64,000 bases of DNA from Karalla daura. Its lineage: Eukaryota > Chordata > Actinopteri > Chaetodontiformes > Leiognathidae. The DNA is taken from positions 994,058 through 1,058,057 of the forward strand of contig CM055211.1 in assembly GCA_029224185.1 (NCBI GenBank), read 5' to 3'. The translations under genes were made by a program, and so were the position numbers. This document shows positions 22,701-34,700 of the stretch, in pieces. The notes under the pieces were generated by a model, which did not search any database, had not been told where the DNA came from, and was given only the letters and a program-made list of their open reading frames with translations. Every line of letters begins with the position of its first letter. Position 1 is the stretch's first letter.

Positions 22701-25700
22701 ATGAGATTCTGAGATTCTGTTCAAAGGCTTTTCAGGTTTTCACTGAGCCATTTTTAGTCAGTGTTTATGTATTATGAATATCTGGCCTAGAGGTTCAAAG
22801 GATATGTGAAGTATATATATACCCCTATATTTATACATACACACACACACAAACACACACACACAATCTAATACAAGACAGTATTGGTATAGGTAAAGTA
22901 TGAGTGCCTACATACAGTGCTATACGTATTTTAATAAAAATAAATGTCACGCTATAAAGATGTTGTGGAGGCACCTCTAGACATGAGACTCATTCATTAG
23001 CGTTAGCCTGTTTTATGACGAGCAAGCTTTGCTTTTACGCCGGGGACACAAACAGCAGCACGAGGTATCCCCGCGAGACGGGGAGACAAAACGTAGAGCC
23101 GAGGGAGAGAGAGAGAGAGAGAGAGCGGAGAAGATGAAGAAAGGAGGGGAAAAGATAAAAAGGGGGGGGGGGGTGAGTTGAAAGCGCCAGGCACACCAGC
23201 GTCATTAAAATTATCATGTATAATTGAATGACTATTTCCACGGCCGCCTTGCCAATGGGATTGAAAAGCTGACCGGCGTGGGGAGAGAAGGGAGCCATTC
23301 TCTTCCTACCTGACGCAGAGCGCAGCGTTATCGTCGGCAAACCATTTGCTTTTCCTTCTTCAAAGCCGCCAGAAAAAGGAATATTTTAAGGCCGCTCTGA
23401 AACATTGAAAGCGCGTCCCCCTCGAGGCCGAGGCTCCGGGTCTACTTTTTGAGGCTTTGCGAACCGCACGTTGGAGCATTTCACTTCGTATTCTGGATCT
23501 CTGCAAGGTTCAGGGTCTTGACTATGCTGTTGAATTTTGGATGACATAGTAGGGCAACCCAATGATAAACAATAAGGTCTGGAGGTAGTGAAGCACAAAA
23601 GCAGTCCTGCAGTGTCGTGAAGTCGGTATTACCTGATTCCTGCAATGTTACGTGCACATTTTGTGAGAAATGTGCAGGTTATCCAGCTCTTAATATCTAG
23701 GATTTTTCTTTTTTCTTTTAATTTTCTTGTCGTGCCCCTGTCCTTTGTTGCCCTTGGTAGAATATAGCTGGGGAGTGCCCACAGTATATCCAGACCTCAT
23801 TCTGTCATCGAACTCTCTCCCTGTTTGCAGGTCATTTATGCTCTCAACACCAAGAACGACGAGCACGAGGAAGAAATCGAATCCCTGAAAGAGGCTCACG
23901 AGGATGAGGTACGGACACCGAAGAACAACATGCCCCGACAATCGACATGAAGTGCCTAATCGTTTATTTTTATTATTTCAGAGGATGTATTTCGTTAAAG
24001 GGGACACATTATGCTCGTTTAACCTAATCGAAAGATTGAGCACAGCCGGGTTCTCTCCACTCTGGCTTCACAGCCCTGCTCGAAACAGTCGGTTTTAGCA
24101 CCTTTCCCTTGAAATACTATTGAGCTCCAGCATGCCCCGCCCTCCAGATGTCAACCAGCCAGGTCGACACCTTTTCCTCCATTCAACACAAGGGAAACGT
24201 ATCTATGTTGCGCAACTTTGCAGAGGTTCACGATGACATTAAGGACGTTCTGGATTATGGAGCAGCATAATATGTCTCCTTTAATGTCTTTGGGCTGAGG
24301 AAATCTTATTTGGGTCGTCTAGGTGAACATTAACGACAGTGTTTGTAAGAACATGACCACGCAGCCTGCATCCAATACAGTTTCATGAGAGTTGTGGCTG
24401 AAATCTTAATATACGGCATGTATGCAAGCTTTGATGCTTATTTTGTTTACACTCTATGCTGTGACGGGCCGAGTCAGTTCTTCCCAGCTTCAGAGTTGAC
24501 CTCTGCTCATTCATTCCCTTGTGCTTAGGTTCAACACATTGTGACAGAAACCAGGGACAAAATCATGCAGTACAAGAGTAAGATGGCCGACGAGGCGGAC
24601 CTGAGGCGGCGGCTGGCTAGTCTGGAAGAATCCGTCGAACTCCACGAAAACATGAAGAGACAGGTCATTCCCTGCTGTGGGGCACTCCGTGCCTCCCTTT
24701 AGTTCCGTTCTTCGTTTTTTTACTGTGTGTTTTCCTCATTCTGTCATCCTCACTGGTGTCGTGCTAACACTGGAATAGAAATGCTGCCGCGCCTGACAAT
24801 GTGCTCCGTCTCTGTCAGGCTTTAGCGGAGTTTGAGATGTACCGACAGAGGATGGAGGATTCCCAGCTCTGCACTGAGGCCCAACACACTCAGAGAGTGG
24901 TTTCTATGAGTAGAGAGGTAAGACTTCACACCCAGCATAGTACACAAAATGTTAAGGACTAGTTAATGAAGTGCGAAGAGGGACGTGTCGTGATTCCAGA
25001 AGGAAGCACAAACGGCATGCCACAGTTTCCACCAGCTGGCTTCTCGATTGTCACATGCTGCTTCTATGGTATGGCATCTGACTGCCGCTCCACTGATGTG
25101 GAGAACATGCACACGCCACGGCGACCCCAAAAACTCCACCATACCTCGACGGCACAATCGCCGATCGGCTGATTGTAATGAAATGCAACTTCAAAGAACG
25201 AAGGGAAAGTAGCAACCAGCGTTGTTTGTAGCCTAAATCAAATGAGTTTGGTAAATAAGTAAGTAAAAGTGACAGTACAGAACAGTAAAAGTGAACAGTG
25301 GACAACTGTGACATGGCTGGATTAGGATCTGATGTTCAGAAAACCTGTGAAAACACCCCGCAGCGTTAAAATATGCACACTCCCGCCTAAACAGCTTAAG
25401 GCTCCGACTAAACCCCAAACCGGACAGAAGCGTTGCTGTCATACAACGTGAAATTGACCTGAGCCGGTCGGGCTCGCGAGGAGATTTCCATATATACGAT
25501 TTGAATTGCGCAAACGCGCGAGATTTCAAACTCCGCCACCTCTCCAACGAGCTCAAGCCCGGAGCAATGAGCAGCCTTTGCAGAGGCCCTATTTCTCCGA
25601 AATAGTATAGCCTATAGCCTATACTATTTTGAAGAAATAGCATGGCACCTTTTTGTCCATTTTAATTTTTCTAGTTGTGGCGCACGATTTAAGAACAAGT

Positions 25701-28700
25701 TGGCGTCCTGTGGGGCGGAGCCAGTTCAATTCAAATTCCATGAGGTCATGAATTGAATAGAAGCCAATGGAACGCAGCGCCCTGACCCAAAAAGTGCCTT
25801 TTGATGACGGGATTGAAAACAGATACACTAAAATGATGGCAGCAGGAGGTGATCTGACTTGATGACACTCCGCTTCCGATTCTTGGCATCCCATGATCCC
25901 ATGGTCATGTCCCATGTCATGTCGTCACATCGTCACGTCCAACCAGCTTCTGTGGAGTCTGACGGCAGTGGGCGCAAACGAACCCGCCAGGGCGTGCTTA
26001 GACCTGACAGGCCGGTGGCTGAGGCAGCTCAGCGCACCCCCCCTCGCCCCCCGACAATGCCGGGGTTTAGTCTGGCTGGCCTCCCCAGCCGCTGCCTTCA
26101 CACTTTCTGCTCCTGCTCAGATCACAGAGGCGTCACAACCCATCCCTCACTTTTCTATATGTTTTTTTCAACCTCATTCTGTCGACCCTTCGATGTATCC
26201 GCCGACACGGGCAAGGTTTCGATGGAACAGGGTTCCGCGTGACACCAAAAAGGGGTTTTGCGGGAGATTGCGAGGTTGGCACGCTCGGAGACATAGCCGG
26301 CAATGACACGAGGGATTGAACTGGAATAGAATCCTTTTCGTGGTCCCATTAGGTGGAAGAGATGCGGCGGGATTTTGAAGAGAAGCTGCGAGCGTTCAGC
26401 CAGACACAGGCCCAGTTTGAGGCAGATAAGCGGCGAGCGCTGGAAGAGCTGAGGGCCACACACCGTCAGGAGGTGGAGGAGCTCCTCAACAACCAGCAAA
26501 ACCAGAGCGCCAGCTCCACCGAAGACCAGGAGAAACTGGCCGATCTCCATAGACAAGAGGTGGGCTTAAGAGTAAGAAAGGATCTAAAGATAGATGCATT
26601 TGGGGAAGCCCTACACGTGTAGGTCGCAGCATGTCATGGGCTTTTTTTTTGAGATTATAGATTTGAGACAGCAAGTTGCCTAATGGGGTAATTGCTGATT
26701 TTAGAGGCTTAATTTGGTGCTTTGGAGATGAAAATTGAAAAATGAGTGTAAATCTGCGTAGAAACATTCTGGTCTGGACCTTTGTTGCATGTCATCCCCT
26801 TATTTTATTCCCATTTTTTCCTTCCTCTCCTTTATCCAAAACTAAAAAAAGAGTACTTAAAAGAAAAAGGCGAACGCGGAAAACTGTATTCACAGACGGC
26901 GGTTCCATTCTAAAGATTGCTGAATGTGCTGTCGTGGTTTTGATACGAGACAAAAAGCGCCCCTTGTGTTATCTGTATCTCGATGTGCGTAGGTAGAGTC
27001 GCTGATGGAGCGAGTGGAGGAGCTGACGAAGGACAAGGTCTGTCTGGTGGAGGAGTATGAAGCCAAGCTGGGCAAGGCTCAGGAGTATTATGAAAGGGAG
27101 CTGGAGGCCATGAGGAGAACGCACCAGCTCACCACAGAAAACCTCCTGGCCTGGAAACGAACTGAGGTACTGAGGACAGCGGGGACACAGTGCGCAATTT
27201 CACATTTACATTTGGAGACGTTTGTCTTGACAGAATTTCAAAGGTTCTCTGCTCTGCTATGTTGCAAGGAAGATAAAGTCATGTGATCTTTAGGGTTAGG
27301 GTTAGTGACAGTGGAAGTGAGTGTCAGTGGAAAGCATGTGCGGCTGCCATTTGGGCATGAAAAGGCCCCGAATCTGTGCAGAATCGTAAAAACCCCTACA
27401 AGAGCTTGTAAAATGCAATCTGAGCCCTTTCTGATGACACCCAAGGATCCGAGTCCCATTTACCTCTTTTGGTTTTGAGTGCAGTGCCTCGAGAGCCCTG
27501 ACAGTACTTTCATGCAATGACCTGCAGGTCGAGCTCCGAAAGGAATTCCAGGCTCAGGAGGCGGCGCTGCAGCGGTCGCTGTCCAAGCTGAGGAGCGAGC
27601 TTCAGAAGGCGCAAGAGGAGGCCAGAGAGAACAGAGACAAGACCAACAGGCTGCAGACGTCACTGGCCAATGCCGAGGGAACGGTCAAGGTGCGTGTCTC
27701 AGTGATAAGACCTCTCAACTGACGATTCCGGTCTAGCCGGGCTAATCTGTGATTGGAGTAGGAATCGCTGAGCAGGCGCATGTGTTACAGTGGGGTTTCA
27801 AATCACCGACTGTGCCAAAGCAAAACCTGCGTGTTTCTCTGTGTCGCGCGCCAAAAGAACCTGCACAAGCAGCTGGAGGAAGCCATCCAGGACGGGGAGA
27901 TCTGGGTGATGCAGCTGAAGGACACGGAGTACGAGCTGGAGGGCAGCCGGGAACGGGTTCAGCAGCAGGCAACCGAGATTCTCCACAAAGCCAGTGAGCT
28001 CGGCAGACGGTGCTAAACACTTGTGTCTTAGCCATCTAAGCGAAGGGAGATCTGCCATTCTCACCCACTAATGCGCTTTGAGTGGTGATGTGTTAGTGTG
28101 ATGAGAACTGGTCCCTTTAGCATGTGCAATACCTTTTGTGTTTGAAATCCTGAAAACCTATTTAAAACCTATTTTAACCTTATTTGCAGCAGTTCTCTCT
28201 CAGATACTATGGAATATCTGACTTTTTTATTCAAGCTCTTTTCAGATAGTTTGACCCAAAACAGCTGATTACAGTTTGAAATGGGGATGAGAACCCTTTA
28301 AAAATGAATTGAAATTAACTTAAGGACACCTGCAGATAGCCTGCAACAGTCTAGGTCTGCGACTCTGCGACTCAGTGAGGTATTTTGCCCGTCGCCAGGT
28401 CAGATCGGTTCCCTGCAGGCCACTCAGATGGCCCACGAGGCCACCATAAGGAACCTGGACCAGGAGCAGTGTCGGCTGAAGGAGAAGATCGGCCGGCTGG
28501 AGAACGAGAGGGAGGCTCTGCTCAACCAGAGCCAGGCCACCAACGAGCAGCACAAGCAACAAGTGCTCAAGCTGGAACAGGTACTGTTGTTCATCTTTCC
28601 AGTCCAGTCCGACCGGGAAATTCCAAAAGGAAACATATCGATAAAAAGTTGGACTCTCCCGATCCTCCTCCCTCCTCGTAGTCTCTGCGTGAGGAACACC

Positions 28701-31700
28701 AGGGCTATGAGAACGAGCTGACCAGGCTGAGGGCACACTACGAGGAGGAGATGCTTCGCTTCAAGGAGGCCCAGGTCAGAGCGCTGGAGGAACTGGAGGA
28801 GAAGCACCAGGCCATGAGTGAGGAAGCCCAGCAAGAGAAAGAGGAGGAGAAGAAGCTGCTCATGACAGTAAGTCCACGTTCACACAGCACGCGGCGCTCA
28901 AGTCAGGATGCTCAGGAATGGAAATGGAATTTTTTTGAACAAGCCAATGGTTTTTATGTTTTGATATGTTTGAATGATTTTGATTTTTGGCTGTCAGTTC
29001 AACATCTGAAACGCGCGTTCAATCAACTATGTGTTGATTCATTTATAGTTTTTAGGTGTGTTTAACACTCATGTCCTGTCGGGAGAATTTCCATTTGTGA
29101 GGGATACATTTTCACTCCAATTCTGGATTATAATTTTTAGGATTTTGATATTCTAGGAGTTTTTAGAACAAATCTTTTTTTTATCTTCTCCTCAATATCC
29201 TCTCTTTTTGTCATTCGCTCCAGAAAATGAGCCAGGAGTTTGAGATCAAGCGTCTGTCACTGGAGGAGCAGCGAGACCGCCTCCAGCAGCAGCTCGACAA
29301 CCTGAAGGAGGAGCTCTCGGCCAAGCTGAACATGGCCAATCAGGAGGTACGGACCCCGTGAGCTCAGAGCGCAACTCGGAGGCCGACTGAAACGCGTGGA
29401 CGAGCTGCTTGTGACGGTGTGTGCGTGGGGAATGCCCTCCAGGTGTCCCACCTCCAGGAGCTGGTGAGGGAGGGGGAGCAGAACCTGGGCTCGGCTCAGA
29501 CGCAGATCAACTGCCTGAGGGAGACCCAGGAGAAGCTCAAGATAGAGCTGGACGCAACCAGATCGCGAGTGAGAGAGACGAGCAACCTGCTGACCGACCT
29601 ACAGGTGAGAATGGCACATGTAACATATGTCAGATGTGACATATGCGACGTATGTCAGATGTGACATATGTGACGTATGTCAGCAGTATGGCCACATCAT
29701 TATACGAGGCCGTAATGTTTAGATAGCATGAATAAAATAATAATAGATAGATAATACATTTCTACTGAAAACAAATGAGGAAGTGGAAGGAAATGAATAT
29801 ATATAAGTATTGTCTTAACAAACTCATTTCATGAATAAATTGCGACTTGTTCATTTAAATGCATAATGATCAAATAAAAAACAATGATTGAACAATATAA
29901 TAAGGAGCAGTTATGATTATATGGTCTTCCAGTTTTACCCCGAACATGAACTCTCTCAAAGATGTGATGTTATGTTATGTTATTACTATATCATATATTA
30001 TATTATTCAATGTAAAACATGTAGTCGCATTTGAATTCATTTTCAAACGTGAAATGCACGTTGTCTGTCACATTATCCATCCATGCATCATCCCACCCAC
30101 TTTACCTTACCACGTGAAAACTAACATTTATTCCACCCTCAACGCACAGTGAAGGGTAGAACGCTCACAAGAGGGAGAACAGAGCTGAAACTTTCCTCTC
30201 TAGCCGCAGGACACGGCTGACCTGCTGAAGCATGTCATAAATCTCCTTTAGCCACGGTATTTAAAATAGCCGGGGATTATCGCGCGGGAACTGGGAGTCG
30301 CCCGCTGTCCGGATATTGCAGTGCCGCATCCAGCCTCCGGCGGCGACGCCAGACCGACGTTCTGTTCCTTTGTCGCAGGAGGAGATCGAAACGCAGCGGC
30401 AGCAGCACGACGCCCGCGTGATGTCCATCCGGACCGAGGAGAAGCAGAAGATGGACAAGATGGCGGACGACCTGGATCAGAAGTGGAGGGATGCACTGCG
30501 GTAAAAGAGCGAACGCATTCCATCGATTATCCTTTCGATGGAGTTCCATTTAGTTTCACTTTATTTAAAATGTCACATCACAAAAGTATATTGTAGAGAA
30601 CAAAAAGTGTCTTATGTATATCATATGAATACAGTGTACAGTGTTACATCTCCTAACAATACAGGCTTGAGTTGGATGAAATGGAGGGGATGATCAAAGT
30701 GTCCCCTGTCCACGTGCAGGGAGGAGGTGCGCTTGTTGAAAGAGGAGCTGAACGAGGAGTACGAAGCGGACAAGCAGGCGGCGCTGACGCAGCTCTCCCA
30801 GCAGAAGGAGCTGGAGATGATGGCGGCGAAAGAGAGCTGGCAGAGGAAGGTGGAGGACCTCCTGGAGCAGGTAGGATAAAGAAGACGCGTGGACAGCTCG
30901 GCCCGAATCCTGCCGGGCAGAGTTCGCGAACCCGAGCAAGTGAGAGTGAGGTCTGTTTGCTTGGAATATCTCTGCAAATGTGGAGATGTGTAAGTGGGGG
31001 CTTGGAGCGGTATAAAACAATTCAAGCCATCCTATAGCTGCTCTCAAGTGGAGGCAAAAAAGTAAAAAACACAGGGTATTATAGAAGGCAAATTTTATTT
31101 ATTTTGGGAAATTGGGCCCCATTAAAGCGCATCCCCATCAAGCTGCACATTTTGATGAATCATTTGTCGGAGGAGGTAGGAGGAGGAGGAGGAGAAGAAG
31201 GTAGGAGGAGATGCGAACCAAAAATGACCCGAAGAAGAATAATACAGAGGAAACATAGTGGGTAATAACAGTTGCCCCTGGACCTGAGGTCCGATGGCAC
31301 TAACAAACTCTATTGAGAGTAGAGCTACTGCAGCGAATCCATTAAAAACATGAGAATTCCGTTTCTTTTATTGCGCCAGCTCCTAACAAATGTTTTGACG
31401 CTTTCCATATAGAGCATGTTTGAACCGAACTCTTGAATGTGCAGAGAAACCAACAAACCCTACATAAATACCCACTTGCGGAGAGAGAGAGAGAGACAGT
31501 GAGAGAGAGAGGCCCATGGGAACGTGCGAGGCGAGAAAAGCTCACGCTAACATGCGATAAGTAGGACAAGAATGGTGAAGAAAAGATGGGGAGAGGAGGA
31601 GAGCGAGCTCAGCGTGCTGAGGGACTCCTCCAGCATCTTGAACCTATGCACCAGATCTGCCAGCCCCGTTGATAAAACGTGTGATAAAAATCGAGGTTTT

Positions 31701-34700
31701 AAGCCTGCTCCTAAACGCAAAGAGCCTGTCTATCCCCCTGGCCCGAGAGCAGTATGTGGTTCCGCTCAAGACCAGGTTGAGAAACGGACGCTCTGACTCT
31801 AAATCGACTGAATACGTTGTTGGGTTTACTGCGAAAATCAGTCAAATAACCTATTATGTCAGGATCCGTAAAGGAGGTACGACCAGGCACCAACTGGAGA
31901 ACGCTGAATTTGTTATGATCGATTTGTCCGTACAAAAGACTGTTTAAATAATCCATCACTTCAGCTACTTCAGCTTCAATGCGTCCAGCTTTTTTTCCAT
32001 GGGCGAATATAGAAGAATCTAGGGGAGCGGGACAGATACGCCATACTAACCCGTGTCTCTTTTCAAATCCGTATCCAGTACAGGGGCTCATGATTTTCAT
32101 CCCGGCCCCGCTCCTCATCCTCTCATTTTAGATCCCTCTTACCTTGCACTCACAGATGTAGCGCCCTCGCAGTGTTAAATCCTGCCCAGGGATTTAATTG
32201 CCAGAGCTTGAGAAAGAGCGGCATGTGGAGGAACCTGAAGCTGTCGGGCTGAGCGAATACAGCCAGCCCGCCCCGTACAGTTCCAATATCTCCTCAAGAC
32301 AAACGTGAGGATTAGAAAATGAAAGACAAGATGAAAGTGCAGTTATTTCTGTAATGCACATGTGTGTGTAGTGGAGTGAGCTGCTCGTTATCTGGAGATG
32401 CATATTTCTAAAGCAAGTTTAGACACACTGCATACTGTACACTCGCACTGTATACGGTATGCATATGCTTGTCTGAACAAGTAAAAAAACAGTGTAAGAT
32501 TGTGAAAAGCAGCTGTTGTGTTGCATGTGAAGGTAATTTGTGGCTCCTCTGAATCTTTCCTCTCCCCGGTCTCTGGCAGATTTCCCTGCTGAAACAGTCG
32601 CTGGAGCTCCAGCTGTCCCAGTCCCAGTCGGCTCTGCAGCAGCTGCAGTCTCAGTTCAGCCAGGAGAGGGAGCTGCTGAGCCAACAACTGAAAGGCGAGT
32701 CGTTTAGCATTTCCAACGTGTCCAACTGGGGAGTTCCTGGGTGTTTGTCTCGCTCCAAAGCAGCCACCAGTGACGTTTTGTTTTTTTGTCTCTTTGGGAG
32801 GGTCACAGTCATTTACTAGGGTAGACCAGTTTCAAATCAAATGGGTTAAAACCTGTCAAAAAAAAGACATTCGTGACATACTGTCAGGCAACACCCTGTG
32901 CCACTTTGGGGGTATGGAAGAGACCAGCTTGTCGTCGGTCTCGTGTGGTGCGGCAAAACGCCGTGCGTGTGCGTTCGGCATGTTTACGTGTGCGTGCGGG
33001 TGTGTGTGTGTTTGCAGAGATGCAGCGAGAGCATCAGAGGAGAGAGCACAGATTGCAGGAGGCTCACTGCTGTGCTCTGAGTACCATGGAGGAGGCCAGA
33101 CAACATCAGATAAGGGTAGGATTCGCACACGCACGCACACCTTCACACACACGGATGCATTTTATCCTTTGCAAATTATTCTCTTAAACCAAAGATTCGT
33201 TTGACATAAAAGAAATTAAAAGAGCGCAAAGCAGTATGTTTTTATACAGGTGCAGAGCCGCTGACTTTGTGTGCAGGTTCCAAGTAAACCCTTAGCTGAC
33301 TGAATCGCAAGTCAGAGTAAAACGTAGTCTTTCTGTCTTAAGTTCGTTTGGGGTGAGAAGCTCCCCGATTGATCAGACAATCAATAGCATCCATCCAGAG
33401 CGCAGCCAATTAACGAGCAGATTAGGACGGCATACTGAGAGCCGGTTGTCGTATAATATACTTTTCCCGATGAGAATCATCATGTCATCTCCATCACCCG
33501 CCCCTTCCGTCCGCATTGTGCCAGGCTCTGGAGGAGCGCCTGAAGCAAGAGCAGCGGGAGGAGGTTCACGCTCTGAAGGAGGCCCACAGGAGGACCCTGG
33601 ACATCCTGAGGCAGCAGTCTGACCAGGAGCTGCAGACGCTGCGCTTCGAACTGGAGGACGAGGGGAAAGCCAAACTGGGTAAAATGATAAGGCACTGTCT
33701 CTGGATAAGGGAGTGATCTGATCTAGGCTGATATTTTTGATCGGCACAGTCCTTCGGATCAATCCTCTGCTTCACAGATTAAGTCGATCCCACATGTGTA
33801 TTACGAAGGAAGTAATGTGTGATAAGTACAGAGGGGCTGCACATTATAATTACCATCGTATATCCCTTATTTTCAGCATTGCTTTGAGAGTTTGAATAGT
33901 ACATTTTTGAGTACTAAAACAGACAGAGGTGCAAAAGACACTGTTACCAAGTGCAAAGGGGATAACATGATGAATGGATGGAAAGCAAAGTTTTTATTTA
34001 TTTTATCAAATGATTGTTCTCAAAAGATGAAGAAAGATAACCTTCATATCAGGGCTGCTATGACGCGTAAATGTGACCAGCATCTCTTTCTGGCAGCGTC
34101 TCTTCGTGCGGAACTAAACCACCATCACGCTACATCTATAGAACATATAAAGCAGATCCATCACAAAGAAAACAATGCCACCAAACGGGAGCTAGAGAAT
34201 GCCAAGGAGCATAGTCGCAAGCAGGTGAAATTTCCTCTCTTGTTTACACATGGATCCTGTTCTTGTGTCCGTACAACCCAACACCCCCCATTTGACGCTG
34301 TTTGTGTATCCCGTGTAGGAGCAAGAGCTCCTGGTTCGCCTTTCAGACCTCCAGTCCGAGGTGTGTTCCCGTAGCAACCGCATCACCGACCTGGACCACG
34401 AGATCCATTCTTTGAACGAGACCATAGACACTCTGACCCGAGAGCTGGAGCTGAAGGGCAAAGAGGTGCTCCGGGTGCGCAGCGAAGCGAACCAACAGAT
34501 AAGGTACGTAACGCCAAACATCATTTTCACAATAAAGTGTGACACAACAAATTTGTCCCATTGGTCTCACTTTAACCTGGATATTTGGTTCTTTTCAATT
34601 AATCTGCTGTAATACTTTTGTATTTTATAATATATATACAGTAGAATTGAATGAGCTCTTTCTGTCCTTCTTTAAGGGCTCATGAGCAAGACCTTTCAAA

